Source of the DNA: Mycobacterium sp. 3519A
GTDB lineage: Bacteria > Actinomycetota > Actinomycetes > Mycobacteriales > Mycobacteriaceae
Assembly: GCF_900240945.1 (NCBI RefSeq)
Contig: NZ_OESG01000013.1
Span: forward strand, 1,962,888 to 2,026,887
Reading direction: 5' to 3'
Length of the DNA: 64,000 nt
The position numbers and the translations under genes were made by a program. The notes beneath the pieces were generated by a model. That model saw only the letters and a program-made list of their open reading frames with translations. It made no database searches and was not told the origin of the DNA. Positions 8,753-21,128 of the stretch are shown here, in pieces (position 1 is the stretch's first letter; each line of letters begins with the position of its first letter).

Positions 8753-9792
8753 ACATCGACATGGCGGCGTTGCACGCCATCGAGGCCGACAAGGGCATCT
8801 CCGTCGACGTCGTCGTGGAAACCATCAAGTCAGCGCTGCTGACCGCATACCGGCACACCGAGGGCCACGAAGCCGACGCCCGCATCGACATCGACCGCAA
8901 GACCGGTGTGGTCAAGGTGATCGCGCGGCAGACCGACGACGACGGCAACGTCATTCACGAATGGGACGACACCCCAGAGGGTTTCGGCCGCATCGCGGCG
9001 ACCACCGCTCGCCAGGTGATCCTGCAGCGACTGCGCGACGCGGAGAACGAGAAGAACTACGGCGAATTCTCGGCCCGCGAGGGCGACATCGTCGGCGGCG
9101 TCATCCAGCGCGATGCCCGCGCCAACGCCCGCGGTCTGGTGGTGGTCCGGATGGGCAGCGAGACAAAGGGGTCCGAGGGCGTCATCCCGGCGGCTGAGCA
9201 GGTCCCCGGCGAGCGTTACGAGCACGGCGACCGGCTGCGCTGCTACGTCGTCGGCGTCACCCGCGGCGCCCGTGAACCGCTGATCACGCTGTCGCGCACA
9301 CATCCGAATCTGGTGCGCAAGCTGTTCTCACTGGAGGTGCCCGAGATCGCCGACGGGTCCGTCGAGATCGTGGCCGTGGCCCGCGAGGCCGGGCACCGCT
9401 CGAAGATCGCGGTGACGTCGCGGGTGCCAGGGCTGAACGCCAAGGGCGCCTGCATCGGTCCGATGGGCCAGCGGGTCCGCAACGTGATGAGCGAGTTGTC
9501 GGGGGAGAAGATCGACATCATCGACTACGACCCCGACCCCGCGAAGTTCGTCGCGAACGCGTTGTCGCCGGCCAAGGTGGTCTCGGTGTCGGTCATCGAC
9601 GAGGCGGCCCGCGCGGCACGGGTCGTTGTGCCTGATTTCCAGCTGTCGCTGGCGATCGGCAAGGAGGGCCAAAACGCCCGACTGGCGGCCCGGCTGACCG
9701 GTTGGCGCATCGACATCCGCAGCGACGCGGCCCCAGCCCCCGGGCCCGATACCGAGTCGGGCAAGGCTCGAGGCGCGGTTCACGACGGCTGA
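8749..9792 (+). CDS. nusA: transcription termination/antitermination factor NusA
   Basis: A 347-residue protein, the short mycobacterial form without the C-terminal acidic repeats of E. coli. Domains in order are an N-terminal RNAP-binding region (about 1-105), S1 (about 108-185, [13 protein letters not shown]), KH1 (about 200-265, [20 protein letters not shown]) and KH2 (about 270-335, [19 protein letters not shown]). It binds RNA polymerase and nascent RNA and modulates pausing and rRNA antitermination. The next plus-strand gene of the operon, ylxR, is 2.7 kb away because an antisense PGRS-like gene intervenes. Confidence 0.96.
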   Translation: MNIDMAALHAIEADKGISVDVVVETIKSALLTAYRHTEGHEADARIDIDRKTGVVKVIARQTDDDGNVIHEWDDTPEGFGRIAATTARQVILQRLRDAENEKNYGEFSAREGDIVGGVIQRDARANARGLVVVRMGSETKGSEGVIPAAEQVPGERYEHGDRLRCYVVGVTRGAREPLITLSRTHPNLVRKLFSLEVPEIADGSVEIVAVAREAGHRSKIAVTSRVPGLNAKGACIGPMGQRVRNVMSELSGEKIDIIDYDPDPAKFVANALSPAKVVSVSVIDEAARAARVVVPDFQLSLAIGKEGQNARLAARLTGWRIDIRSDAAPAPGPDTESGKARGAVHDG

Positions 9793-9816
9793 GCCGAGCC
9801 GCCCGAACGGCGTAAG

Positions 9817-12168
9817 TCAGCCGTCGGCGCCGTTGTTGCCGTTGACGCCGGTGCCGTTCGGGGTGACACCCTTACCACCTTCGCCGCCTTTGCCACCGGG
9901 TGATCCGCCGTTGCCGCCGTTACCGCCAACAGCGCCTTTGTTGCTGTTGCTCTGGGCAGTGCCGCCTGCGCCACCTGCGCCGCCGCCGCTCGTGGCGTCC
10001 GTGTTACCGCCCTTGCCGCCTTTGCCACCTTGTGCGAGGCCGTCGGCGACGGCGCCGCCGCCCTGACCGCCCTGACCGCCCTGACCGCTCTGGCTGTTGC
10101 CGCCCGCGCCACCTTTGCCACCCGTGCCCGTGCCGGTTCCCAGCAACGGGTCGCTTCCGGTGCCGGTGCCGCCTTTGCCGCCGTTTCCGCCGCCGCCTGC
10201 TCCGAACCCGTCGCCGCCCGCGCCGCCTGCGCCGCCTGTCCCGTCCGCCCCCCGGCCCACCGCATTGCCGCTGCCACCGTTGCCGCCGTTGCCGCCGAAA
10301 CCTCCGCGCAGGTCGACGCCATCGCTTCCTGCGCTGCCGGTGCCTGCGGCCCCGCCGGTACCAGCGGCGCCACCGGAGCCGCCCTTACCACCGGGAGCGC
10401 CGTTACCGCCGTCGCCGCCGTTGCCTCCGACAGCGCGTGGGCCTGATTGATTTGCGCCGTCGGCGCCATCACCGCCGTCGCCGCCGGCCCCTGACGTGCC
10501 GCCGTTCCCGCCTGAGCCGTTTGCGCCTGCCGCGCCGGAAATCACGCCGGCACCAGGCTTACCGCCGTTGCCGCCGTTGCCCCCGTCTCCGCCGTTGCCA
10601 CCGACCTGGCCGTCAGCGCCGTCGGCGCCCGGTGTCGACCCCGCTTGTCCGGTAGCGCCGTGCGCTCCGTTGCCACCTCTGCCGCCTGACGCGCCGTTGC
10701 CGCCGTCCCCGCCGTTGCCGTCGGCACCCGCCTGGCCGGGATTGGCCCCCGCGCCGCCAGCACCGCCGGTTCCGCCTCCGCCGCCTGCGCCGCCGTCGCC
10801 ACCGTCCTGACCGGCTTCACCGTCACCACCCGGCGTCGTCGCGTTGGGGCCGTTGGCTCCGTTGACGCCGTCGCCGCCCCGGCCGCCGTTTGCGCCGGCC
10901 CCGCCGTTGCCGCCGTCGCCGTCTGTTCCTGCCGCACCGGGATTGGCCCCCGCGCCGCCCGCGCCGCCGTGGCCTCCGTTGCCGCCTGCCCCACCGTTGC
11001 CACCGTTTTGGCCGTCGATGCCGTCGGCGCCCGGTGTCGACGGGGTCCGTCCGGCGGCACCGTCGGCCCCAGCGCCGCCGTCACCGCCGCGTCCGCCGAC
11101 GCCGCCCGCACCGCCGTTGCCGTCGGCGCCGGCTTTCCCTTCTGTGGCCCCGAGGCCGCCCGCGCCGCCGCGACCACCGGCGCCCCCGGCGCCGCCGTCG
11201 CCACCGTCCTGACCTCCGCCACCCGTGCCACCCGGGACAGTCGCGTCGGCGCCGTTCGCGCCATTGCCGCCCGCGCCTCCGGTGCCGCCGTCACCACCGG
11301 CGCCGCCAGTGCCGCCGGCGCCCGTCCGACCGTGCACACCGAGTCCAATGGCGGCGCCGCCGGCACCCGCGTCCCCGCCGTCCCCGCCGTTGCCGCCATC
11401 TCCGCCGTGCTGACCGGCAGCGCTCGGGAGCGTCGTATCCGCACCGTCGCCGCCATAACCCCCGGCGCCTCCGGCGCCGCCGGCTCCACCCGTGCCGCCG
11501 TTACCGATCCACTGCCCTCCGGCGCCGCCGCGGCCCCCGGCACCGCCGCGCCCGCCATTGGTCGCGAGCTCGGTGCTGCTGGCGTCGGCGCCTGCCACGC
11601 CGTCGCCACCGGCCCCGCCAGTTCCGCCGTTGCCGATCAGGCCGGCGTTGCCGCCGTTGCCGCCGGCTTGTCCCGGAGCACCCTTACCACCGGCTCCGCC
11701 ATTGCCGAACAGCCCGCCATTGCCGCCGTTGCCACTGGCCACGTCGGGGTCGGTGCTGCTGTAGCCCTTGCCGCCGTTGCCGAACAGCAAGCCGCCATTT
11801 TGGCCGTTCGGGTGTTCTGCGGTGCCGTTTGCGCCATTGCACACCAACCCGCACGCGTTCCCGAATCCGCCGAACAAACTGTTGGGCGTCGGAGCCAGGA
11901 AACTATTACCGATCAGGTTGCTGCCGTTGCGGTTGCCGTCGCTGTTGCTGCCGTTGAGCAACCACCATTCCGTATTTGTGGAAGGCGATTGCGGCACCAA
12001 TGCTGAATCGACCGACGCCAACTGTATTGCCACCGTCGGCGACTCCTGACCACTCGAAAGTGCGATAAGCATGAGGCCGGCTCCGATCGTCGCTGTCCCT
12101 GCGACGCCGGTGGCAAGAACTGGGTAAAAAGCCTTCTGTGCAGAAATGGACTTGCGATACTCGAACAT
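9817..12168 (-). CDS. PGRS-like glycine-rich exported protein without PE domain
   Basis: A 783-residue protein. The N-terminus (residues 1-45) has a basic start and a hydrophobic stretch (about 14-40) that can act as signal or anchor. Residues about 45-115 are Asn/Ser-rich with two Cys (GNACGLVC). From about 120 to the end it is almost wholly Gly-Gly-X with Asn, Ala and Asp, as in PGRS domains. I see no PE domain. Superrepeats of about 60 residues (GGRGG, TPGADG.DGQ, GAGANPG) recur four or five times. The ATG at 12168 has an AGGAGG Shine-Dalgarno 6 nt upstream. It lies antisense between nusA and ylxR, normally adjacent. Surface localisation is inferred. Confidence 0.8.
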   Translation of the reverse strand: MFEYRKSISAQKAFYPVLATGVAGTATIGAGLMLIALSSGQESPTVAIQLASVDSALVPQSPSTNTEWWLLNGSNSDGNRNGSNLIGNSFLAPTPNSLFGGFGNACGLVCNGANGTAEHPNGQNGGLLFGNGGKGYSSTDPDVASGNGGNGGLFGNGGAGGKGAPGQAGGNGGNAGLIGNGGTGGAGGDGVAGADASSTELATNGGRGGAGGRGGAGGQWIGNGGTGGAGGAGGAGGYGGDGADTTLPSAAGQHGGDGGNGGDGGDAGAGGAAIGLGVHGRTGAGGTGGAGGDGGTGGAGGNGANGADATVPGGTGGGGQDGGDGGAGGAGGRGGAGGLGATEGKAGADGNGGAGGVGGRGGDGGAGADGAAGRTPSTPGADGIDGQNGGNGGAGGNGGHGGAGGAGANPGAAGTDGDGGNGGAGANGGRGGDGVNGANGPNATTPGGDGEAGQDGGDGGAGGGGGTGGAGGAGANPGQAGADGNGGDGGNGASGGRGGNGAHGATGQAGSTPGADGADGQVGGNGGDGGNGGNGGKPGAGVISGAAGANGSGGNGGTSGAGGDGGDGADGANQSGPRAVGGNGGDGGNGAPGGKGGSGGAAGTGGAAGTGSAGSDGVDLRGGFGGNGGNGGSGNAVGRGADGTGGAGGAGGDGFGAGGGGNGGKGGTGTGSDPLLGTGTGTGGKGGAGGNSQSGQGGQGGQGGGAVADGLAQGGKGGKGGNTDATSGGGAGGAGGTAQSNSNKGAVGGNGGNGGSPGGKGGEGGKGVTPNGTGVNGNNGADG

Positions 12169-12478
12169 GGAGAACCTCCTGTTCCCACCGGGGCGAGGTA
12201 CTTGCGAACGCAAACACATTGAACACAAGGAAATTGGTTGAAGGGCCGATTTCTGAAAATTGGTGACGCGAATGGATCGATTTCGCATAGCAAAGCTGAC
12301 ATTTACGCGCGCGTCATTAATTGGCGCGCAGCGGCATTTGCTGGGTGGCTTCAGCCCGATCAAAGCCCGTATCCGGCGTTCGCCCTGCGACGACGCATGG
12401 CAGATGTGCTGAGGTGCGCGCTGGCGGACCAGCAGGCACCCCAGGTAGAGCCGTTTCTTTTCGTAAGCAGTGGGACGG
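12169..12478. other. intergenic region between PGRS-like gene and ylxR
   Basis: About 310 bp without a convincing gene. It holds the PGRS-like gene's Shine-Dalgarno (AGGAGG on the minus strand at 12175-12180) and a comparatively AT-rich block (about 12205-12320) that probably contains its promoter. There are small inverted repeats such as TTGCG-AA-CGCAA near 12210 and a GCGCG...CGCGC pair around the TCATTAATTGG segment near 12310-12330. The right end carries the ylxR promoter. Confidence 0.5.
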
Positions 12479-12484
12479 TAGACT
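12479..12484 (+). promoter_or_regulatory. -10 box (TAGACT), probable leaderless ylxR promoter
   Basis: TAGACT ends 5 nt before the ylxR GTG, so transcription could start at the initiation codon. The site matters because the antisense PGRS-like gene separates ylxR and infB from the rimP-nusA promoter. Confidence 0.45.
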
Positions 12485-12489
12485 CAGCT

Positions 12490-12870
12490 GTGATCCAGCG
12501 CGAGACTTCGGCTACTGAGGCCCGTTCCGCCACTGACACCCCCCGGGGACCGGTGCGGACGTGCGTCGGCTGCCGAAAGCGAGAGCTGGCCGTCGAACTG
12601 CTTCGGGTAGTCGCCGTCGACGGGAATGGTGAATACGCCGTGACCGTTGACCCAGCGAGAAAGCTGCCGGGGCGGGGTGCGTGGTTGCATCCCGAGCAGG
12701 CGTGTCTTGACGCAGCAATTCGGCGGCGAGCATTCGTCCGAGCGCTGCGGATCGCCGGTTCACCGGACATCACCGCGGTGGTAGAGCACTTCAAAGCAGT
12801 TGAGGCGCTTGATACACCCGGCAAGAGAACAGGTAGCGAAGAACATGAGCACACCGTGAAGTCCCGATGA
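12490..12870 (+). CDS. ylxR: YlxR (DUF448) RNA-binding protein
   Basis: A 126-residue small basic protein of the YlxR/DUF448 family (Rv2840c in M. tuberculosis), usually encoded between nusA and infB. The signature RTCVGCRKRE, with CxxC, is followed by GRGAWLHPEQACLDAAIRRR. Family members bind RNA or act as nucleoid-associated regulators; the role here is inferred. The GTG at 12490 gives the family N-terminus and follows a TAGACT box. The in-frame sequence continues far upstream, but that part lies in the intergenic region and shows no homology. Confidence 0.85.
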   Translation: MIQRETSATEARSATDTPRGPVRTCVGCRKRELAVELLRVVAVDGNGEYAVTVDPARKLPGRGAWLHPEQACLDAAIRRRAFVRALRIAGSPDITAVVEHFKAVEALDTPGKRTGSEEHEHTVKSR

Positions 12871-12937
12871 CCATGCGTCATAGCTAACCCGAGGCGCGGC
12901 GCCTACCACCGCTGTCGCCTCTCAGACAGGAGATGTA

Positions 12938-15658
12938 GTGGCAGGTAAGGCCCGTGTACACGAGTTGGCCAAGGAACTCGGTGTCACCAGCAAGGAAGTT
13001 CTCGCCCGGCTGAGCGAACAGGGCGAGTTCGTCAAATCCGCGTCCTCCACCGTGGAGGCCCCCGTCGCGCGTCGTCTGCGCGAATCGTTCGGCGGCTCGA
13101 AGCCCGCCGCCGAGAAGGTCCCGGCCGCAGGCAACGGCGCGCCCGCCAAGGCCGCAGAGCCGAAGGCGTCGCCCGCGAAGCCGGCCGCCCCCAAACCCGC
13201 GCCGCCCGCGCCGCCGGCAGCACCGGCGGAGCCCGAGGTCGCACCGCCGCCCGCGGCTGCCGCGTCGGCGCCACCCGCGCCGCCGACACCGGCCCGGCCT
13301 GCCGCCCCGACTCCGGGCGCAACCCCAGGTCCGCGGCCCGGCCCGACGCCCGGCGCGCCCAAGCCCGCAGCGCGCACCCCGCGCGTGGGCAACAACCCGT
13401 TCTCCTCACAGCAGCCGGTCGACCGGCCGATTCCCCGCCCGCAGGCGCCGCGTCCCGGCGCCCCGCGGCCGGGTGCCCCTCGACCCGGCATGTCGCCGGG
13501 CAACATGCCGCCGCGTCCAGGCGGACCCCGCCCGGGTCCCGGCGCGCGTACCGGCGGCCCCCGTCCCGGCCCCGGCGGTCGCGGTCCCGGTGCAGGCACC
13601 GGTGGTCGTCCCGGCGGTGGTGGCGGCGGCGGTAACTACCGCGGCGGCGGCGCCGGTGGCGGAGCCGGTGCACCCGCGGGTGGCGGCGGTGGTTACCGCG
13701 GTCGCCCGGGCGGCGGTGGCCGCCCAGGTCAACGCGGCGGCGCGGCAGGTGCGTTCGGTCGTCCCGGTGGCGCGCCGAAGCGTGGCCGCAAGTCGAAGCG
13801 GGCGAAACGCGCCGAATACGAGAACATGCAGGCGCCGGTCGTCGGTGGTGTGCGGCTGCCGCACGGCAACGGCGAGACCATCCGGCTGGCCCGCGGCGCA
13901 TCGCTGAGCGACTTCGCCGAGAAGATCGACGCCAACCCGGCCTCGCTGGTGCAGGCGCTGTTCAACCTGGGCGAGATGGTGACCGCCACGCAGTCCGTCG
14001 GCGATGACACGCTCGAACTGCTCGGCAGCGAGATGAACTACAAGGTGCAGGTCGTGTCCCCGGAGGACGAGGACCGCGAACTGCTCGAGTCGTTCGACCT
14101 CACCTACGGCGAGGACGAAGGCGGCGAGGAGGACCTCGAGACCCGTCCGCCGGTGGTGACCGTCATGGGCCACGTCGACCACGGCAAGACCCGACTGCTG
14201 GACACCATCCGTCAGGCCAACGTCCGCGAGGAAGAGGCAGGCGGCATCACCCAGCACATCGGCGCCTACCAGGTCGAGGTCGACCTCGACGGCACGATCC
14301 GGCCGATCACCTTCATCGACACCCCGGGTCACGAGGCGTTCACCGCCATGCGTGCCCGCGGCGCGAAGGCCACCGACATCGCGATCCTGGTGGTCGCCGC
14401 CGACGACGGCGTGATGCCGCAGACGGTGGAGGCGCTCAACCATGCGCAGGCCGCGGAAGTGCCAATCGTGGTGGCGGTCAACAAGATCGACAAGGAAGGC
14501 GCGGATCCGCAGAAGATCCGCGGGCAGCTCACCGAGTACGGGCTGATCCCCGAGGAGTACGGCGGCGACACGATGTTCGTCGACATCTCGGCCAAGGCGG
14601 GAACCAACATCGAGGCCTTGCTCGAGGCAGTGGTGCTGACCGCCGACGCCTCGCTGGATCTGCGGGCCAACCCCGATATGGAAGCCCAGGGCGTGGCGAT
14701 CGAAGCGCACCTGGACCGCGGTCGCGGCCCGGTGGCCACTGTGCTGATTCAGCGCGGCACGCTACGCGTCGGCGACTCGGTGGTGGCAGGCGACGCCTAC
14801 GGCCGCGTGCGCCGCATGGTCGACGAGCACGGCGACGACGTCGAGGCGGCGCTACCGTCGCGGCCGGTGCAGGTCATCGGCTTCACGTCGGTGCCGGGCG
14901 CCGGTGACAACTTCCTCGTCGTCGACGAGGACCGCATCGCCCGCCAGATCGCCGACCGGCGCAGTGCGCGCAAACGCAACGCGCTGGCCGCCCGCAGCCG
15001 CAAGCGGATCAGCCTCGAGGACCTGGATTCGGCGCTGAAGGAAACCAGTCAGCTCAACCTGATCCTCAAGGGCGACAACGCCGGTACGGTCGAGGCGCTC
15101 GAGGAGGCCCTGCTGGGCATCCAGGTCGACGACGAAGTCGAGCTGAGGGTGATCGACCGCGGCGTCGGTGGCGTCACCGAGACCAACGTCAACCTGGCGT
15201 CGGCTTCGGACGCGATCATCATCGGCTTCAACGTCCGCGCCGAGGGCAAGGCCACCGAGCTGGCCAACCGCGAAGGCGTGGAGATCCGCTACTACTCGGT
15301 GATCTACCAGGCCATCGACGAGATCGAGAGCGCGCTCAAGGGCATGCTCAAGCCGGTCTACGAAGAACGCGAACTCGGCCGCGCCGAGATCCGCGCCATC
15401 TTCCGGTCGTCGAAGGTCGGCAACATCGCCGGCTGCCTGGTCCAATCGGGCATCATCCGCCGCAACGCGAAGGCGCGGCTGCTGCGGGACAACGTCGTGG
15501 TCGCGGAGAACCTCACCGTTTCGTCACTGCGCCGCGAGAAGGACGATGTCACCGAGGTCCGCGAGGGCTACGAATGCGGTCTGACGCTGACGTACTCCGA
15601 CATCAAGGAAGGCGACGTCGTCGAGACGTACGAGCTCGTGGAAAAAGAGCGTGGGTAG
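12938..15658 (+). CDS. infB: translation initiation factor IF-2
   Basis: A 906-residue GTPase that brings fMet-tRNA to the 30S subunit. An IF2N helix bundle (about 1-50, [13 protein letters not shown]) precedes a long Pro/Ala then Gly/Arg-rich linker (about 50-285, many GGG and RPG runs), a second IF2N domain (about 310-380), and the G domain with GHVDHGKT (411-418), [12 protein letters not shown] and SAK. Domains II, III and C2 complete it. The GTG at 12938 follows an AGGAG-type site. Length and order are normal for mycobacteria. rbfA starts 13 bp downstream. Confidence 0.97.
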   Translation: MAGKARVHELAKELGVTSKEVLARLSEQGEFVKSASSTVEAPVARRLRESFGGSKPAAEKVPAAGNGAPAKAAEPKASPAKPAAPKPAPPAPPAAPAEPEVAPPPAAAASAPPAPPTPARPAAPTPGATPGPRPGPTPGAPKPAARTPRVGNNPFSSQQPVDRPIPRPQAPRPGAPRPGAPRPGMSPGNMPPRPGGPRPGPGARTGGPRPGPGGRGPGAGTGGRPGGGGGGGNYRGGGAGGGAGAPAGGGGGYRGRPGGGGRPGQRGGAAGAFGRPGGAPKRGRKSKRAKRAEYENMQAPVVGGVRLPHGNGETIRLARGASLSDFAEKIDANPASLVQALFNLGEMVTATQSVGDDTLELLGSEMNYKVQVVSPEDEDRELLESFDLTYGEDEGGEEDLETRPPVVTVMGHVDHGKTRLLDTIRQANVREEEAGGITQHIGAYQVEVDLDGTIRPITFIDTPGHEAFTAMRARGAKATDIAILVVAADDGVMPQTVEALNHAQAAEVPIVVAVNKIDKEGADPQKIRGQLTEYGLIPEEYGGDTMFVDISAKAGTNIEALLEAVVLTADASLDLRANPDMEAQGVAIEAHLDRGRGPVATVLIQRGTLRVGDSVVAGDAYGRVRRMVDEHGDDVEAALPSRPVQVIGFTSVPGAGDNFLVVDEDRIARQIADRRSARKRNALAARSRKRISLEDLDSALKETSQLNLILKGDNAGTVEALEEALLGIQVDDEVELRVIDRGVGGVTETNVNLASASDAIIIGFNVRAEGKATELANREGVEIRYYSVIYQAIDEIESALKGMLKPVYEERELGRAEIRAIFRSSKVGNIAGCLVQSGIIRRNAKARLLRDNVVVAENLTVSSLRREKDDVTEVREGYECGLTLTYSDIKEGDVVETYELVEKERG

Positions 15659-15671
15659 GAGCGTCGATTAA

Positions 15672-18466
<2,795 letters not shown>

Positions 18467-18472
18467 CCGCCG

Positions 18473-19135
18473 TCACAACCGGCTCCCCGCGGGCGGCAAC
18501 ACCGCGAACCCCGCCAAGATCGTCGCGACGTCGTGTTCGGACTTCGCGCTGTCGGGTGCCGCGGTCGTCACCAGCGTGACCAGGCAGGTCTGGTCGGCGC
18601 CCTCGGCCACCACCACCAGCTGAGTGGCGGGCGCGCCGTGCCGTCCGCCGACGGCCTGATTGGTGACGGCCAGCGTCTCGGCGGGCCGCCCGCAGACGGT
18701 GCTGGCGGTCGCCCGCACGGTCATCGACAGGTCCTTGGCGGCGAGCATGTCCTCCAGCTGAGCCCGGTAGTCGTCGAAGATGATTCGCACATCCAGATCG
18801 GGGATTGGCTCCACCGTCACGACTGCGACCTCCTGAGGGCGCTGTCCGTCGCCGGTCGCGATGGCGAAACGAACGGATTCGTCGACTTCGTCGAGTTCGG
18901 TGGTGGGCCGCCACCCCGACGGCTGCGGTATCCGCAGCCGCGGTTCGGTGTCGCCGGCGGCCGGAATGTCGAGCATCGGCGCGTCGACGTCCGTGCATTC
19001 GCTCGCGGTGGCGGTGAGCGCGACCGGCTCGGCGACCTTGGCGTCGGATCCTGCGACGCAGGCGCTCAGCGGAATCATCAACCCAACCAGTGCGGCGGGG
19101 ATGAAGACCTTCTTGAGGGTCTGAATGCTCGGCAT
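18473..19135 (-). CDS. LpqN/LpqT-family lipoprotein
   Basis: A 220-residue lipoprotein. The signal peptide (MPSIQTLKKV..., h-region 10-22) ends in the lipobox PLSAC with C26. The mature region fits the Lpp-LpqN family: DIPAAGDTEPRLRIPQPSGWR, then a VAVVTVEPI strand and the VTLVTTAAP strand near the end. The ATG at 19135 has AAGGAG 7 nt upstream. An ATG at 19192 in frame would overlap the upstream membrane gene as ATGA but adds 19 residues before the signal. LpqN proteins of other mycobacteria interact with envelope transport machinery; here it is the last gene of a short sigma-linked operon. Confidence 0.75.
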   Translation of the reverse strand: MPSIQTLKKVFIPAALVGLMIPLSACVAGSDAKVAEPVALTATASECTDVDAPMLDIPAAGDTEPRLRIPQPSGWRPTTELDEVDESVRFAIATGDGQRPQEVAVVTVEPIPDLDVRIIFDDYRAQLEDMLAAKDLSMTVRATASTVCGRPAETLAVTNQAVGGRHGAPATQLVVVAEGADQTCLVTLVTTAAPDSAKSEHDVATILAGFAVLPPAGSRL

Positions 19136-19188
19136 GAACTGCTCCTTCGTCGACTGGCTGGCGTTGCGGGCGTGGATGGTGCTGTGCG

Positions 19189-19593
19189 TCATCGGATTTG
19201 CCGGGCCGGGGCCAGGGCGCGGTGAGTGTCGATGGCCACCGCACCGAAGGCCAGGTACGCCAACCCGAAGAACACATGCGGCAAGTCGGTGAACAGTTCG
19301 GCGCGAAACTCGTTGTGCACCGCGGCGGCGTACAGATCGCGAAGCCAGACGATCGACCAGACAAGGGTCAACACTGCGCCGATGCACACGCAGATACCGC
19401 CCAGCACTGCGAGCCCTCGGCGGCACGTCTTCGCGAACCGCTCATGAGTGCCCGACCGGCTCTTCTTCGTGCTCCACAGCGCGGTCGTCCGGCCAATCCA
19501 GCCCGATTGCACGCGTCGCGCCTCGGTCCTCATGCGCCCGGCCCAGTACAACAAGGCGACCGACAAGATCAGATCCCAAACGGCGGTTGTCAC
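19189..19593 (-). CDS. small 3-TM membrane protein in sigma island
   Basis: 134 residues with helices at about 4-19, 60-84 and 103-121 and a basic cytoplasmic loop (about 20-58, many Arg/Lys) between the first two. I do not recognise a family. The GTG at 19593 has TAGGAG about 10 nt upstream. It is the first gene of a two-gene minus-strand unit with the LpqN-like lipoprotein and is divergent from the first sigma factor. The shared bipartite element lies 38 nt upstream of its start. A sensor or envelope role is a guess from context. Confidence 0.65.
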   Translation of the reverse strand: MTTAVWDLILSVALLYWAGRMRTEARRVQSGWIGRTTALWSTKKSRSGTHERFAKTCRRGLAVLGGICVCIGAVLTLVWSIVWLRDLYAAAVHNEFRAELFTDLPHVFFGLAYLAFGAVAIDTHRALAPARQIR

Positions 19594-19631
19594 GTAGTGC
19601 TCCTATCTCGGTGGTCTCGAGCTGGCCTTTC

Positions 19632-19674
19632 ACAGGTAGGAGCGCCGTCGCGGCGGCATGCTGACACTTTTTCG
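19632..19674 (-). promoter_or_regulatory. bipartite promoter-like element, copy 1
   Basis: Read on the minus strand, the element is CGAAAAAGTGTCAG, then 17 nt, then GCTCCTACCTGT (19643 down to 19632). The same blocks with identical 17-nt spacing occur at 23037-23079. The proximal block is 38 nt before the start codon of the 3-TM protein gene. TGTCAG resembles an ECF-type -35 element, so this is a candidate target of one or both sigma factors of the island. Confidence 0.6.
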
Positions 19675-19677
19675 CGA

Positions 19678-19690
19678 GGAGGTTTCCTCC
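19678..19690. promoter_or_regulatory. GGAGG-TTT-CCTCC inverted repeat
   Basis: A perfect 5-bp inverted repeat with a 3-nt centre lies just outside copy 1 of the shared element in the divergent sigma-factor promoter region. A CCAATTGG palindrome follows at 19739-19746. Either could be an operator; nothing else supports this. Confidence 0.3.
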
Positions 19691-19773
19691 CAGTCGGCAG
19701 CAAATTCACCAACCTTGCGCGTGACGTCCTCAGCTGCTCCAATTGGTGAGGGAGTTGCCTGGCAGGAGGCGTA

Positions 19774-21063
19774 ATGACCGCGATTCCTGACTGGAACCTT
19801 GTCGATCCGCGCAACACCGACGCCGAACTGGTGAGCGGCAGTGTCGCGGGCGACAAAGCGGCGTTCGCCCAGATCTATGACCGCTACGCCGATCGGCTTT
19901 ACGACTTCTGCGTCGGCATGCTGCGCGACCGTGACGGCGCCGCCGACTGCGTGCAGGACACCTTCTGCCTGGCCGCGACGCGCCTGGTCCAACTGCGTGA
20001 CCCCGACAAGCTGCGGCCCTGGCTGTATTCGATCGCCCGCAACGAAGCGCTGCGCCGGCTCCGGCAACAGCGCCGCGAGACACCGACCGACGAGTTACCC
20101 GACGTCCAGTCCGAGGACGCCGGACCGGACACCGTGGCCGCCCGCACCGAACTCGCCGAGATGCTGGCCGAGGCCGCCGGCGGGTTGTCGGACCGTGACC
20201 GTGCGGTGTTCGACCTGGCGTATCGCCACGGCCTCAACGGTTCCGACCTCGCCGACGCGCTCGGGGTTACGCCGGCCACCGCCAACACCATCGTCAAGCG
20301 GTTACGCGGCACGATCGAACGGTCACTGGGTGCGCTGCTGGTGGCCCGGCGCGTGCGCGGCAGGGCGGGCAACTGCCCAGAACTCGACCAGATGCTGGCC
20401 AACTGGGACGGCCAGTTCACCGTGCTGATGCGCAAACGGATTTCTCGGCATATCGAGTCGTGTCCCAATTGCGACGACGAGCGACGACGCCTGGTCAGCC
20501 CGGCCGCACTGCTCGGCGCCGCACCGGTGTTCATCCCCGCGCCGGAGTGGTTGCGCGACAAGACACTTGGCGACATCCAGCTCGTCTCGCACGACAGCGC
20601 GATGAGCGGTCGAACCCCACACAAGCGTCGCTGGGCGGTAGCGGTCGCGGTGGTGCTCGCCGTACTCGGCGGCTCGGCCGCGCTGACATTGGCCTGGCTG
20701 AACAAGGATCCGGTGGCGATCATCCCCGCCGAGGTCAGCGAGCCATCGCCGCAACCCGTCGTCGAAAAACCCGCGCCGCCCAGCCCTGTGCCGCCACCGC
20801 CCGTCGTGCAGCCGCCACCACCACCGCCGGTGGTGCCGAATTCGCCTGCGCCACCGAGCCAGTCACCGACCTACGAACAGCCGCCCGCCGAGGCGCCCGC
20901 GCCGACCGCGGTTGAGCCACCCGACGCCGCGCCGCCGTCCCAGAAGCCACCGATGTCGTTCAGCCCGACCGTGATAGCTCCGCGCCCCGGCCCGCCGACC
21001 CCTGGCGGCAACGACGACGGCGGCGGTACGAGGACCGGCGGAAGCAGGGTCGGCGGCGCGTGA
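19774..21063 (+). CDS. ECF-like sigma factor with fused zinc anti-sigma motif, TM helix and Pro-rich tail (paralog A)
   Basis: 429 residues. Sigma region 2 (about 27-95, FAQIYDRYADRLYDFC and DCVQDTFCLAATR) and region 4 (about 136-190, LSDRDRAVFDLAYRHGL...ATANTIVKRL) are followed by C201, H226, C230 and C233. This spacing, C-x24-H-x3-C-x2-C, matches zinc anti-sigma (ZAS) domains. One TM helix (about 287-308) and a roughly 115-residue Pro-rich tail, presumably outside the cell, follow. AGGAGG-type Shine-Dalgarno lies upstream of the ATG at 19774. It thus looks like a membrane-tethered, self-inhibited sigma factor. It converges on paralog B 66 bp away. Confidence 0.8.
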   Translation: MTAIPDWNLVDPRNTDAELVSGSVAGDKAAFAQIYDRYADRLYDFCVGMLRDRDGAADCVQDTFCLAATRLVQLRDPDKLRPWLYSIARNEALRRLRQQRRETPTDELPDVQSEDAGPDTVAARTELAEMLAEAAGGLSDRDRAVFDLAYRHGLNGSDLADALGVTPATANTIVKRLRGTIERSLGALLVARRVRGRAGNCPELDQMLANWDGQFTVLMRKRISRHIESCPNCDDERRRLVSPAALLGAAPVFIPAPEWLRDKTLGDIQLVSHDSAMSGRTPHKRRWAVAVAVVLAVLGGSAALTLAWLNKDPVAIIPAEVSEPSPQPVVEKPAPPSPVPPPPVVQPPPPPPVVPNSPAPPSQSPTYEQPPAEAPAPTAVEPPDAAPPSQKPPMSFSPTVIAPRPGPPTPGGNDDGGGTRTGGSRVGGA

Positions 21064-21128
21064 ACCTCGGCTAGGGCACAGCCGACCCGCCCGGCGACGG
21101 GGCGGCGAGGTCGCCCGGACCTGTGAAG

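Noticed and set aside
9833-12049. Plus-strand proline-rich and alanine-rich frames opposite the PGRS-like gene
   Set aside because: They are complements of GGX codons (GCC/CCG runs). No start signals or non-repetitive sequence; the minus-strand reading has a signal segment and a strong Shine-Dalgarno.
12238-12489. N-terminal extension of YlxR to an upstream ATG
   Set aside because: The added 84 residues have no homology to YlxR, and a -10 box sits directly before the GTG that gives the family start.
15655-15665. GGTAGGAGC before rbfA resembling the sigma-island proximal block
   Set aside because: It is the rbfA Shine-Dalgarno region on the plus strand with no TGTCAG partner; coincidental similarity.
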